Of a stretch of 52,139 nucleotides of DNA, positions 10,101 through 22,145 are shown piece by piece (the stretch's first letter is position 1; each line of letters opens with the position of its first letter). Under the pieces are notes generated by a model that had not been told where the DNA came from, did not search any database, and saw only the letters and a list, made by a program, of their open reading frames with translations. Made by a program: the position numbers and the translations under genes. Source of the DNA: Branchiostoma floridae (taxonomy: Eukaryota; Chordata; Leptocardii; Amphioxiformes; Branchiostomatidae); the NCBI RefSeq assembly GCF_000003815.2, contig NC_049989.1:19154666-19206804 (forward strand), written 5' to 3'.

Positions 10101-12488
10101 TGTTCATGATAAAATAATATTAATCTATTTTTTTTCTGTACACTTTTTTTTTTCTATTTCCACAGATGGTCCGATCTTACCCTAGTTTGGAAATGCGACC
10201 TTAGTTTTATTTACAAGCAGCTAAACAAAGTTCGAACACACAGAGAAAATACGTCTCACGATAGTAAAGACGGAGACAATCTTATTCCCAGGAATGGCCA
10301 GGATACTCACGTGCGTGGCATAGAAGTTAATCTCCTTCCCAGAGTACTGTATACGGCAGAGCCCGAGGAGTTTCCCGCCAAACCAGTCCAGCTCCAGTTT
10401 CAAGCCGTCCTGTGGATGGCCGTTCAGCGTGTACTGGTGCTGACACACGGCTGTGATGGGGTGTTTGGAAAGCACGCAGACTCCACTTCCAGTATACCCG
10501 CTTGACAAAACGAAACAAAACAAAGAGAACACCTTCATTTTCGTTTTGGAAATTGTCAGAAAATAAAAAAAACACACATTTGAACATTTCATAGTATTTT
10601 TACAACGTTTATAAATATAGTCTGTAAAACATCAAGCCATTTTGCTCTGTTTGGAAAATACGCAGACTCCACTTCCAAAAAAAAACGCCTAGCAAATTAA
10701 AACAAAATAAACACATTTATTTCATTATAAGAAATTGTATAGAAATAAAAGTACACGCATTAGAGCATTTCAGTAACTTTTGCATTGTAGACAAATATGG
10801 TCTAAGAAAAACATCACATCATATGTCATATTGCATTTTCGTCTGTTTGGAAAATACGCGCCAACTCCATACCTGTAGAAGTAATGATGATACGGTAGTA
10901 CATTGTTGACCAGGGAAACCACCTTTCTGAACATACCCTGGGTAAATACCTGTAGTTAAGTTAACAAGAATTCGAAGGTAAATGGTAGGCATGAATGATA
11001 CTTTGTGTCAGTTTCATCTTTGTCCAGAGAATAACGTTTTTCCTAGTTTTAATCATCGACGGGAAGGGCCCTTGATCTAGATTTGCTGGGCATCTCATTT
11101 TAGAGGGTCAGTCGCCCGAAATGATCACAACCACAACATCAAAAACACAGCAGGTCCAGAACACGAGATATCAAAAATCGAAGTTTCGCTGCAGTATCTC
11201 AGTAAGCCGGTAGGATGCCCATTATCAAACCTGACCTTTGTTTTCCAGACCCCTACGCTACCAAATATCGTAAGGATCCACCCATGGCTTCTTAAGTTAT
11301 GCTGTTCACAGACAGACAAACACGTTCAAAATTGGCAAGAGTAACAAAAAAGCGAAATACGCACCTCTTGCAAAGACACCAAGTCGTACTTCCCGGTGCT
11401 CAGCTCCTCTCCGATGGCCTGGAATCGCTCGGGCATCTTCGGACATCCCGGAACGCCCCTTCCGGAAGATAAAGACACATAAAGCCACACTGACTTAACT
11501 TAATGGATAACATCCTATGGATACCCGAAAACTAATGCGCAGGGGTGAAAAAATAGAAACATCCAACAATAGGATGCTGCTAAACCACAGGACTAAACAT
11601 CCAGTTCATTCTTTCCTTTTGTTTGTCATATGTTTTAGTTTATCTAACGTTACATGTATCTAGACCACATTCATTCATGTATCTAGTCTTCCTTCACTTG
11701 CAATTAGCCCCATGGGCATGAATTTGCAATAAAACATTATTATGCTAACCTCCAGTAAGACAGTAAGAGACAATTTTTGCCATTTCAATCATGTTTATAT
11801 TGAAATATATCATATTGCTATTGTTGTTGTGTAAAATTCTGATTGACCAGGGATGCCATTGGGTTACATGAGGCCACTTTTTTTGAGAACAGGCGAAAAT
11901 TAATGCGATGATCACGTCATCCATAAAAGTAAGACAGTGCGGCCTAAACAGATCAAGCTAGATTCGCCTATTGTGATGATCAGTCAGTAATGGATAGCTA
12001 GGTCCATGTGTTTGTGTACTGGCTATACTGATATGTGAACTGTCCTTAAACAAACATATTCCACAGCCTACTGTACCCATTCTTCTGTTATCATTGGTGT
12101 AGCGACAGAATTGTTTTCTTTATGTTGACTGGTCTGGGGATTAAACAAACACCACAGTGACTTATAATAGCCAAGATATTTGTATCGTGTCCACCAGGGT
12201 ATGTGACACCATGAATAAAGCGTCCTTAATTATAAGTATTTTGCTGGACAAGCCTGTCGGGTGTCCGTATTAGTCACGCCGTGACAGCAAATTGATATGC
12301 TTAAAACATGTACAGTACAATACTATAGATTGCAACTTTATATCCCAAAAAATACATCGACGAAAAACGACAAATTCTCTACTAAGTCAGTTAAAAAATA
12401 TACAATGCGTAAACTATTTGAATGAAATTATACCAAAGAATCTTACTTACCAACAGTTGAGGGTCAGCACACGCAGTTGGGATGGCAT
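7197..12488 (-). CDS. SMPD2: Neutral sphingomyelinase (sphingomyelin phosphodiesterase 2 type), 9 exons, 390 aa
   Basis: Exons on the minus strand: 12488-12451, 11458-11365, 10949-10873, 10500-10311, 9882-9794, 8886-8757, 8343-8254, 8158-8020, 7522-7197. Every junction is GT-AG and all phases agree, giving 390 residues (the vertebrate protein is a little over 400). The enzyme hydrolyses sphingomyelin to ceramide and phosphocholine at intracellular membranes. It has the exonuclease/endonuclease/phosphatase fold: metal-site Asn in LTLNCW (8-13), Glu at the end of DLVSLQE (44), SGSGVCVLSKHP-type block near 70-85, YATHTH (130-135), GDLN (176-179), RIDYILYK (229-236) and SDHEA (263-267), which carries the catalytic Asp-His. 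Two membrane spans (about 316-335 and 342-364) at the C-terminus, as in SMPD2. The start codon lies only seven codons before LTLNCW, as expected. The catalytic motifs are complete, so the protein should be active. Confidence 0.93.
8405..8620 (+). mobile_element. LINE C-terminal fragment in a sphingomyelinase intron
   Basis: In intron 6, read on the plus strand, 8438-8490 translates to a CPFCLNEIEDERHFVID-like stretch. This is the CxxC...E-x-x-HF-x-x-DC knuckle found at the C-terminus of many non-LTR retrotransposon ORF2 proteins. A stop replaces the expected Cys codon near 8490. The same motif occurs in the longer fragment at 16378-17250. Short, broken and not functional. Confidence 0.5.
8890..9130 (-). 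mobile_element. Penelope-like element remnant with hammerhead-like core
   Basis: In intron 5. Read on the minus strand, 9012-8970 gives CUGACGA, one bulged A, GAUGAC, an 18-nt loop, GUCAUC and GAAAC. That is the conserved hammerhead core order (CUGANGA, stem II, GAAA) with a perfect 6 bp stem II. Minimal hammerhead ribozymes are known at the ends of Penelope-like retroelements. Stem I/III pairing is not obvious by eye. No reverse-transcriptase frame is present. Confidence 0.4.
9523..9725. mobile_element. MITE, ctccaagcagag family, inside a sphingomyelinase intron
   Basis: Long terminal inverted repeats begin ctccaagcagaggtta and continue through gttttttaaacgtttttt and gtcg...gggctttct. The right arm is complementary (ending cctctgcttggaga near 9722). 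It is the same family as 15920-16137. Its flanks are unusual: about 41 bp left of the insertion (9482-9522, gtcgcagtctagttca...ccaacc) are repeated on the right (9727-9768), far longer than a normal target duplication. Confidence 0.75.
11830..11870. repeat. Dispersed repeat fragment shared with the MITE at 5608-5952
   Basis: In sphingomyelinase intron 1, aaattctgattgaccaggga matches the internal block of the MITE in the zinc-finger 3' UTR. Only a short homologous stretch is visible and no terminal repeats could be placed. The rest of this intron (11459-12450) shows nothing else. Confidence 0.5.
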
Positions 12489-12689
12489 TTTGATATGGTG
12501 ACGTAGGCAATGTTCAGCTATGTCCAGGTTTCCGTTACTTAAATACAACATAAGAAACAAGGTGTTCAGATGGAGCAGACTTCATTCGGGTGTTTAGAAA
12601 ATTAGTCCTTAAGTATTGCACAGGGTATTCCCATGTTCCATAAAACATAAACATTGTCATCCTATTAAGCTAAATCGCTATAAGTTCGA

Positions 12690-12860
12690 AACTCACCGTA
12701 CCCCCAACTCCGTGCCTTTGGGCCATAGGAAAAGCACGCTATACGACCTTCCTTAATTCACCCAGGTGTAAGAATGGGTACCTAACTTTGGTCAAGGAGG
12801 TAAAATACTACCTTTACCATCTATCTGTACTTTGCATTTGACCCAGTCAAAATACTAGTA
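12690..12860 (+). repeat. SINE-like dispersed repeat
   Basis: The stretch ccaactccgtgcctttgggc, followed by cacccaggtgtaagaatggg and tacctaactttggt, resembles the body of tRNA-derived short retroposons widespread in marine deuterostomes. It lies between the 5' end of the sphingomyelinase gene and the 3' end of the MIF-like gene. No clear Pol III boxes or target duplication are visible. The rest of 12489-14217 shows no gene; a 133-codon frame at 13261-13662 has no recognisable features. Confidence 0.35.
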
Positions 12861-14217
12861 CTAACTAAAGTGCAGTGCCACATTGTCTGACCCAAAGCCA
12901 ATAAAAAACAAACAAAAATAATGAGCGGCACCCTGGCTAAGTGCCATTCTTCCATTGTTCAGTAACTTATTGAATGTCCAAACAAACATAATGCAACTCC
13001 CGTCCGTCAGGCCAATGCTTACACCTCGCTATTAGTTACATACAAACAGTTCAACATATTACACTTACACGCACACTTATACCTGACTTACCCAGGCGTG
13101 GAGTCCTTGCCCTGAAATGTTTTCGTGGTGGGAAAAATATCGAAAAGCTAGACGCACGGGGTCAAAGTACGGGTTCTGGAATGTGGGATGGGCCCTACAA
13201 AAGCACATGGACTGACTCGTTTTAATACCCAGTTTATGTTGCTGTGCATCCATCTGCCTTGTGTTAGTAAATCCTGGCGGTCAGATTTTTCAGATTTATC
13301 AAACAAAACATTATGAGGTCAGTTTGGACCCACTCGGTCGTTTTGGTCGCAGAGAAAGGACGGCTGTTTGGGGTTTAAATTCACTACCATTTGGTTTGGA
13401 ACTCATTACATTACAATGCAATCAAAGAGGACGTTCCACCCCTACAAATAGTAGTGGACTAATCTACGATAACAGTTTACACAGCGTTTTATTACTAGAT
13501 AGGAAAATTGCAGTATGCGTGTTCCTTAGTATGGGCATATACGGGTATAGGGTGTATATCAAAGTGTCGGGCATAGGACATATATCTAGGTACATATTAG
13601 ACATGCAGATGTTAAGAAATTTACCATGTAAAGGAATGCTTTTTATATGGTCTAGTGTTTGAAATGCACAAGACCCGCCACCCATACAAATACATACGAT
13701 ACCTGTGACACAATCCGAGTATACTCACAAATGAAGAGTCAACTTATAAGTAAGATGTAACAGATCACACAAAACTGAAGTTTCCATACATACTTTAATC
13801 GTAGAATTATCAGAAATAACTAACTTGTCTCATACACCAACATACATACACCGCCATTTTGCATGTATCATGTTTTAGTAAATCAAAGCTACTCTCAACT
13901 TTTAACTCAACGTTGTAGCTACTCTAGAAAAGTGGCAAGTTTGGCTCCGAAGCCGGAAAGTCAATAGGCTTATCAGGTTAGTTTGAAAATATAGAAGACT
14001 TAGCGTTACTAAACTTATGTGATCTAACGGTGATGGAGCGTGCTGTATATACTACAACACGTTTAAAGCAAATAACGTTTACGACATGGAAAATTAGCAC
14101 CTGCCCAAGGTTTAATTGTGCACAATATGACGCCTATCATTTTGAAACTCAGGTATGAGTGTATGTGGTTACTATTTCCCCCCCAAACCAAAAGTAAGCA
14201 GTGAAGTTCTGTCTGAA

Positions 14218-15177
14218 TCAGATCACGATGTTGGACCTCAGCGTGCCTTTCTGTCCGACTTCGTTAGCTGGTAGGCGGTGGAAAACCACTTCGATCCTGG
14301 GGGGTCAAAAGAACAAACAAGGAACATGGTGATCAGCATTAAATTTACATTTTATCATAATAGTAAAGTGGTAAAACTTCATATTTTAAACAAACACTGA
14401 TTACGAAGTCTCGTTCCTGCATTACTCCACTCTGGTCCATAAATTAGTTAAGACGAAATCATACGGTTCATGAATGAGGCCATAAAAAACTCCTACTTCA
14501 CCTCTCGTACTTGACCGGCAGTTTCTGTGACACTCGGAAGTCGAAGAACGCCTTTGTGTACTTCTCCCTGTCGGCTTCCTGCTCCAGCGTGCCGATGTCA
14601 GAGATCTCAAACAGCAGGAACGGATCGAAGCCAGCCAAGTACATCCTCTGCCCTGCATCCACGTGGACCACCACTCTCTAGAAACGGCAGAGGGCAGTTT
14701 GGTTAAAACATCATAATTATGTAAAGAGTATAATGTCATCAATCAAACAACGTTTCAGGCATCTCTCTTTCCTTAATGTGTATCCTAGTAGGGCGGCCGG
14801 TCGAAAGGTAATGTCATTTTCATCATATCAGGTTTATATTTATTTTAAAGAGTGTGTTTGCACAAAGGTAAAGGCACATAGCATACTGAGACTTAAATAT
14901 CTCCAGATCTGTATTAGCAAGTAAATTGAGTTCAAGATGACCACCACACTTCTATATACATGTAGTAAATATGTTACATAATAGTATAATGATAAATGTA
15001 ATACATATCAATATCTATCCATCTATCCACCCATCCCTGTTAATAGCAACGACAGCCCGTCCTACGTACCGACTCTGCCTTGCCAACCTGCCCTGACACC
15101 ATCTTGACCGTGTCCTTGATGAAGTCGTCGCTGATCTGGTCCTGAGTCAGGTTGGTTTTGATGTGAACGATCGGCAT
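14218..15177 (-). CDS. Macrophage migration inhibitory factor (MIF)-family protein, 3 exons, 120 aa
   Basis: Exons on the minus strand: 15177-15070 (36 codons), 14677-14502, 14296-14218, all GT-AG with matching phases, total 120 residues (MIF is about 115). The protein starts MPIVHIKTNLTQ. The Pro after Met is the catalytic base of the tautomerase fold once Met is removed. A Lys in SGQVGKAES (about residue 33) fits the position of MIF Lys32. FEISDIGT (about 69-76) matches the conserved Ile-Gly region of MIF. The CxxC pair of vertebrate MIF is absent from the corresponding segment, so the thiol-oxidoreductase activity attributed to MIF is not supported. Three exons match the usual gene layout of the family. 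MIF proteins are secreted cytokines without signal peptides, and none is seen here. D-dopachrome tautomerase-like is an alternative name. Confidence 0.9.
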
Positions 15178-15339
15178 CCTTGCGGGCTGCAAGATACGAT
15201 ACAAACGTTTATAAGCAACTTACATGTCATTGCAGTTTTTGCATTCAGTGTTTTGAGAAGTTTTTGACTACAGCCATAACATGCAGGAGAGGAATTCGTG
15301 GCGACTATGGCGTCACCTCTCAGAGGATGAACCAAAGCG

Positions 15340-15800
15340 AACTGTGTTTGTGAGCAATGTTAACGTTTAGCAGAACTGCTTGTGAGCAGTGTCTGTGAGC
15401 AGTGTTACTAAATATAGTGCTTGCAGCTCATGAGTGTCAGTTTTTGTAAGCACTGTTTGTGCATGAGAATGGTTGTGAGCAGTATTCGTACGCAGTGTTT
15501 GTAAGTAGTGTATATGAGCCGTGTTTGTAATACCCCCCTCACATTAGGCGAAAATCGATTGGACAAGGAGTCTGCGAGCTCTAATTTACGAGGAGGCATG
15601 ACCCTGCTGCCGACGAAGAAATGGAAGAGTTCCCCCTTCCCGTCAGGGTCATGCCTCCTCGTAATTTAGAGCTCGCAGACTCGTCGTCCGATAGATTTTC
15701 GCCTAATGTGAGGGGGGTATAAGCAATGTTCGTAGGCAAACTTGATTGTGAGCAGCGTCGCTAGATTTAAATGCTAATGTAGCTGTTAAAGCAATGTATG
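15340..15800. repeat. Degenerate minisatellite upstream of the MIF-like gene
   Basis: Loose repeats of tgtgagcagtgtttgt (about 20 bp, with gtaagc and gtatgagc variants) run from 15345 to 15530, are split by the MITE at 15531-15719, and continue to about 15770 (taagcaatgttcgtagg, attgtgagcagcgtcg). They begin about 165 bp upstream of the MIF-like start codon. Confidence 0.6.
15531..15719. mobile_element. MITE with ~75 bp terminal inverted repeats and TAA duplication
   Basis: The arms begin tacccccctcacattaggcg and are nearly perfect complements inward to aggaggcatgaccctg, around a short unique centre. TAA flanks both ends (15528-15530 and 15720-15722). A 3 bp TWA duplication is characteristic of PIF/Harbinger elements. 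No coding capacity. Confidence 0.85.
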
Positions 15801-15919
15801 TTTGCAACCAGTTTTGTATACTTGTAGTTTGGGCACTATATGACTACTAGCGGGATGACCTGAAAAGAAAGGGAAAGCGAGTGTGCAGAGTCCCGGTAGC
15901 GATCGGATGGTACCCAGAC

Positions 15920-16137
15920 TACTCTCCAAGCAGAGGTTAGGCTCCGGCTGTTTTTTAAACGTTTTTTAGTCGTTTTTATCGGGCTTTCTCTTTTGTCATT
16001 TTTCTTGAAGTACGCCAGCCAGTTAGGTTTTGACTCAGCAAGATAAAATACAAAATAGAAAGCCCGATAAAAACGACTAAAACAAAAAGTTAAAAAAAAA
16101 AAAAAACAGCCGGAGCCAAACCTCTGCTTGGAGAGTA
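15920..16137. mobile_element. MITE, ctccaagcagag family, with 8 bp target duplication
   Basis: Terminal inverted repeats tactctccaagcagaggt... and its complement ending ...cctctgcttggagagta at 16137. The direct repeat acccagac lies at 15912-15919 and 16138-16145, an 8 bp duplication as made by hAT transposases. Same family as 9523-9725. Confidence 0.88.
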
Positions 16138-16377
16138 ACCCAGACTAGTTTTATTGTATTTAATGGCAGTATATGCTTGTAAAGCTATGGGACTGATGAT
16201 GATATGATTGTAGCAATGTTTCTAACTAGTGTGAATATGTACTATTACTAAGCAGTGTTTGTATAGAAGTGTTGTACAGCGAACCATCTCCTAACCTCAC
16301 TTGCTTATCAACAGAGTGTTGAACAAATAATGAAGCACCTCATATTATATATTGTGCTTTTGAATTAATGCAAAATT

Positions 16378-17250
16378 TCACTCGGTGTACCCAAAAGCTC
16401 TGTCAACGCTGCGGTCAAGGGTGAAGGAGTTTTCCTCACAGACACAGATGATAAAATACTGGCTTAGATTATATAGTCTCCCCAATGACAGACTTGTAAA
16501 GAAAGCATATAATACTTCTGTTGAGCTACAACAAGACTGGGCTGCGCATGTACAAGATATGTTAAGTAGACATGGTTTCCAAAATGTTTGGCTTAACCCT
16601 GCCGTCAATACCAACCGTTTTGGAAATATATTCAAGAACCATCTGCAAGACACGTTTCTTTCTGGTTGGAGACAAGAAATGAGAAGTTTTAACAAACTCA
16701 GTATTTATTGTAAAATCAAAAAAGAATTCTGTTCGAAAAATATCTCTCATCTGTTCAAAACAAATTTAGAAATGACCTAACAAAACTAAGGATTAGTGCT
16801 CACACCTTACAAATTGAAAAGGGCCGACACTGCAACACACCAGCCAATGATAGACTTCGTCCCACATGCCATAATGACATAGGGAACGAATTCCACTTCA
16901 TAATGGATTGTCCGACCTACGAAGAAGACCGTCAAAAGTTATTACAATCTATTGTATGTTAGTCCGATATTGTACTACCACATGCTAAGACAGAGATATT
17001 CAATGTCCTGTTCAAATATCTGCCTACTCTGTGCGTAGGCCAATTAATTTAGAACAAAAACGAGACAATGCTATATTGACATAATGATCTGAAGTATTAT
17101 ATCTTGTATGATACTAACTAGATTGTTTATACTGTTTCAATAGATTAGATTAGTTGTTAGATATTTGCAATAGTATATAGTTCAACTCAAATTCAGATTG
17201 CAATGCATTGTACATGTTATAATTGTCGTGCAATAAAGTTCTATTCTATT
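16378..17250 (+). mobile_element. 5'-truncated non-LTR retrotransposon (LINE), C-terminal ORF2 fragment
   Basis: A plus-strand frame at 16385-16780 has the look of the region after the reverse transcriptase in chordate LINEs (MIKYWLRLYSLPNDRLVKKAY). After a frameshift near 16745 a second frame carries the C-terminal knuckle (RPTCHNDIGNEFHFIMDCP, about 16858-16918) and ends near 16961. The 3' tail contains gcaataaagttctattctat near 17230. Neither the endonuclease nor the reverse-transcriptase core is present. A dead 5'-truncated copy. Confidence 0.8.
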
Positions 17251-17499
17251 GTATTTCAGTCTCAAGGCGTAATAGATTTAAATTGAAATTTCTTGGTAGT
17301 CCATATTTCAGTAGTTACAATAACGTTAACAATGCACGAGAACACAATGATTTCAGGTATCAAAACCGTACGTACTTTGCCCTACATGCCATTACATTAA
17401 TACAAAATGGCTCTAAGAGTAGTTTGTAAGCAAATAAAAATCAAGAAGTAGAAAATAACAACAAGACTGGCCTACCTAACTGTACGTTTGTTTCGTAAA

Positions 17500-17770
17500 T
17501 CTGCAAAACGTTTTTCACGAGTGTCAACAGCCCGAATGAGGCATAAGGATGCTTTTTTTCAGACGTCATCAGTAAACACACAATTGGTCAAATGGGGCTA
17601 CTTAATGTATCCTCGTACTCTCAACGAGTCAGAGAACCTCGTGGACTTCAATCGAAGTGTCAAATCGTATCCAGATATGATTTTCGCCGCGTCAAAGTTG
17701 ACCTTCAAGATGCTTCCTTATGCCTAATTTTGGCGTAGATTTCGCACTGCATGGGGGTTTCCATGCTACC
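17500..17770 (+). repeat. Dispersed repeat, diverged inverted copy at 27270-27470
   Basis: Blocks gcataaggatgctttttt, caattggtcaaatgggg, gagtcagagaac..gtggactt and gcgtcaaagttgacc align in order with the reverse complement of 27270-27470. The copies are heavily diverged. Short frames in both keep STARxRHKDA and QxVKWG-like peptides, but frameshifts separate the rest and I do not call a gene. From 17770 to about 18590 there are short repeats (gtcaacagtagcaaactg / gtcaacagtagaaaactt near 18174 and 18217) and no gene. Confidence 0.6.
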
Positions 17771-18589
17771 AATATCGCCACATCCGGTCTACTTCCGGGG
17801 TTGCCTAACGTTACGCCACCAACGGTTGAGGTGTCATCAATCCCCATTAAAGGTATTTTTGGGTCGTGATACATTTTTATGCGCATGGAGGACGCGTTTG
17901 ACTTTGAATCTTGCTTCTGTGTAAGTATCGAGAAGAGCAACCTGGGGTCACAAACCGAGCATAGCAGGCAATTCAGATACCAGTTAGAAAAAAATATGAA
18001 TTTGATTAATTTCCCCAAATTCAAAGGAATAAAGATGGCTGCAAATGTTGAAACTGCCTGTATCCTATCAATTAATATGCATTTAGACCAAAGCAAGTAA
18101 ATTTTATGGATGACATCACCGCGCGCATTAATTTTTTGAAAATAAAAAAAAATTAGCCTGTGAGGCTATTGACTGTCAACAGTAGCAAACTGACACTGTA
18201 GACAGGATCGTCTTGTCAACAGTAGAAAACTTTGCATTGCTGAAAGGATCATCCATATGTCAGTGGCAAATTCTCTACGCAACAGAAAAAAACATGGAAG
18301 GGTCATTTTAGCGAATGGCCACAAACGCCCACTCTTGAGAAGTCCGCGCTGCACGAATCTCATTTTTTTTGCTTGGAATATGTCCACGTTGTGCTCCCGT
18401 TCATTAATCCTGAGTTTCAAGTCAATCCATCGACCCTAAGTGACATAATTCAAAGTTGATAATTTTCGATGTTTTTAGCGAACGCCCAGCACAAAACGTC
18501 TTTTTAGCGAATGCCCACTATATCCACAAAAATATCGGCCGTCCCGCAACATCACCTTCACCTACCGACACAAACATGTTAAAGAAAGT

Positions 18590-21500
18590 GTCCAATTAAT
18601 GTGCACGATGTTTCCGCAAGAGCAGAATAAAACTTGAAAAGACGTAGGTTTCTAGTGCCCGAACAAAGGTTTTTTATACGCATAACTACAATTTGCAGCC
18701 AAACTGAAAAACTTTGAACAATCACCTTTGTTCATTCTTCACTATACTAAACAGCATCTGTAAACTAATAATAATATTCAACGCACATAATATCGTTGTG
18801 ACGTAATGATGTCTGCAAGTGCAGAATGGAACTTGTAAAGACATAGTCTTCTAGAGGCCGAACAAAGGGTTTTTATATGCATAAACTACATTTTTCTGCA
18901 AAACTGAAAAACTTTGAACAATCACGCTTCATTCATTCTTCACTATACTAAACATCGTCTGTAATCTAATAATTATATTCAACGCATATAATATCCTTGT
19001 GACGTAATGTTGTCTGCAAGTTCAGAATAGACCTTGTAAAGACGTAGGTTTCNNNNNNNNNNNNNNNNNNNNNNNNNNNNNNNNNNNNNNNNNNNNNNNN
19101 NNNNNNNNNNNNNNNNNNNNNNNNNNNNNNNNNNNNNNNNNNNNNNNNNNNNACGCTTCATTCATTCTTCACTTTACCAAACAGCGTATGTAATCTAATA
19201 ACAATATTCAACGCACATACTATCGTTGTGACGTAATGATGTCTGCAAGTGAAGAATAGAACTTGTAAAGACATAGGTTTCTAGTGCCCAGACAAAGGGT
19301 TTTTATATGCATAAACTACATTTTGACGCCAAACTGAAAAACTTTGAACAATCACGCTTCGTTCATTCTTCAAATTCACTATACTAAACAGCATCTGTAA
19401 ACTAATAATAACATTCAACGCACATAATATCGTTGTGACGTAATGATGTCTGCAAGTGCAGAATAGAACTTGTAAAGACATAGTCTTCTAGTGCACGAAC
19501 AAAGGGTTTTTATATGCATAAACTACATTTGGCAGCAAAACTAAACAACTTTAAACAATCACGCTTCATTCATTCTTCACTTTACTAAACAGCGTCTGTA
19601 ATCTAATAATAATATTCAACGCACATAATATCGTTGTGACGTAATGATGTCTGCAAGTGCAGAATAGACCTTGTAAAGGCGTAGGATTATAGTGCCCGAA
19701 CAAAGGGTTTTTATATGTATAAACTGTACCTGGCAGCAAAACTAAACAACTTTAAACAATCACGCTTCATTCATTCTTCACTATACTAAACAGCGTCTGT
19801 AATCTAACAATAATATTTAACGCACATAATATCGTTGTGACGTAATGTTGTCTGCATGTGCAGAATGGAACTTGTAAAGACATAGTCTCCTAGTGCCCGA
19901 ACAAAGGGTTTTTATATGTATAAACTGTATTTGGCAGCAAATCTAAACAACTTTAAACAATCACACTTCATTCATTCTTCACTATACTAAACAGCGTCTG
20001 TAATCTAATAATAATATTCAACGCACATAATATCGTTGTGACGTAATGTTGTCTGCAAGTGCAGAATGGAACTTGTCAAGACGTAGGTTTCTAGAGCCCG
20101 AACAAAGGGTTTTTATATGCATAAACTACATTTTGCAGCCAAACTGAAAAACTTTGAACAATCACACTTCATTTATTCTTCACTATACTAAACAGCGTCT
20201 GTAATCTAATAATAATATTCAACGCACATAACATCGTTGTGACGTAATGATGTCTGCAAGTGCAGAATGGAACTTGTCAAGACGTAGGTTTCTAGAGCCC
20301 GAACAAAGGGTTTTTATATGCATAAACTACATTTTGACGCCAAACTGAAAAACTTGAACAATCACGCTTCATTTATTCTTCACTATACTAAACAGCGTCT
20401 GTAATCTAACAATAATATTTAACGCACATAATATCGTTGTGACGTAATGATGTCTGCAAGTGCAGAATGGAACTTGTAAAGACATAGTCTCCTAGTGCCC
20501 GAACAAAGGGTTTTTATATGTATAAACTGTATTTGGCAGCAAAACTAAACAACTTTGAACAATCACGCTTCATTCATTCTTCACTATACTAAACAGCGTC
20601 TGTAATCTAATAACAATATTCAACGCACATAATATCGTTGTGACGTAATGATGTCTGCAAGTGCAGAAAATAACTTGTAAAGACAAAAGTTCCTAGTCCT
20701 CGAACAAAGTGTTTTTATATGCATAAACTGTACTTGGCAGCAAAACTAAACAACTTTGAACAATCACGCTTCATTTATTCTTCACTATACTAAAGAGCGT
20801 CTGTAATCTAATAATAATATTCAATGCACATAATATCGTTGTGACGTAATTATGTCTGCAAGTGCAGAATAGCACTGTAAAGACGTAGGCTTCTAGAGCC
20901 CGAACAAAGGGTTTTTATATGCATAAACTACATTTTGCTGCAAAACTGAACAACTTTGAACAATCACGCTTCATTTATTCTTCACTATACTAAACAGCGT
21001 CTGTAATCTTATAATAATATTCAATGCACATAATATCGTTGTGACGTAATGATGTCTGCAAGTGCAGAATAGCACTTGTAAAGACGTCGGCTTCTTGAGG
21101 CCGAACAAAGGGTTTTTATATGTATAAACTGTACCTGGCAGCAAAACTAAACAACTTTGAACAATCACGCTTCATTCATTCTTCACTATGCTAAACAGCG
21201 TCTGTAATCTAATAATAATATTCAACGCACATAATATCGTTGTGACGTAATGATGTCTGCAAGTGCAGAATAGCACTTGTAAAGACGTCGGCTTCTTGAG
21301 GCCGAACAAAGGGTTTTTATATGTATAAACTGTATTTGGCAGCAAAACTAAACAACTTTGAACAATCACGCTTCATTCAGTCTTCACTATACTAAACAGC
21401 GTCTGTAATCTAATAATAATATTCAACGCACATAATATCGTTGTGACGTAATGATGTCTGCTAGTGTAGAATAGAACTTGTAAGAACACAGGCTTCTAGT

Positions 21501-21780
21501 GCCCGAACAAAGGGTTTGAACATGCATAAACTGTACTTGCCAGCCAAACTGAATAACTTTGGTCAATAACGCTACGTCCATTCTTCACTATACAAAACAG
21601 AGTCTGTATTCTAATAGTAATATTCAACGCACATAATATCGTTGTGACGTAATGATGTCTGCAAGTGCAGAATAGAACTTGTAAAAACGTAGGTTTCTAG
21701 TGCCCGAACAAAGGGTTTGAACATACATAAACTACAATTTGCAGCAAAACTGAACAACTTTGAACAATCACGCTTCATTC
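18590..21780 (+). repeat. Satellite array, ~200 bp unit, about 16 copies
   Basis: Monomers recur every 199-204 bp, anchored on cgttgtgacgtaatgatgtc (near 18793, 19432, 20237, 21040, 21645 and others), with acaaagggtttttatatgca and caatcacgcttcattcattc in each. The first copies and the last two are more diverged than the middle. A 100-base run of N interrupts the array at 19053-19152. On the complementary strand each monomer has a TATA-like gcatataaaaaccc about 70 bp upstream of an ATF/CREB-like ttacgtcac. The family recurs inverted at 24562-26139. Confidence 0.95.
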
Positions 21781-21789
21781 AAATTCGGC

Positions 21790-22145
21790 AACGTGTACTC
21801 GGGGCATTGGCAGGTTGGATTTATTTTCGGTGCATGTCTTTCTGGGCTTCGTATGTGTGAAAGTAGATGAGCAAGGGGCCACGCCCAGAAATTTAGATTG
21901 ATCGTAACAGATGACGCTTCAGCATGCAGAAAAGTGAAGATGCCCATTGGTTACGCGTCATGGGGTTAAACGCTGGAAAGAATTGATTACACGTTACCAA
22001 CAAAGTTACAGGCGCGTTGTCTGCTTATCTATGTACCAGATGTGTAGTCCCAAAATAAAGTCAGGTGCACGGCCTCTTGTGAATGGTGAAAAATCCTGCT
22101 GCTAACTCTTTTTGAATTCTCGTTGATTGCTCTATCGCCATCAAC
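21790..22145 (+). promoter_or_regulatory. Likely promoter region of the unidentified four-exon gene
   Basis: Non-satellite sequence between the array and the first ATG. An inverted CCAAT box lies in cccattggttacgcg near 21949, about 195 bp before the start codon at 22146. No clear TATA box. This is an inference from position only. Confidence 0.3.

Noticed and set aside
13261-13662. 133-codon plus-strand frame between the sphingomyelinase and MIF-like genes
   Set aside because: No motif, no splice context, and it overlaps AT-rich intergenic sequence; likely chance.
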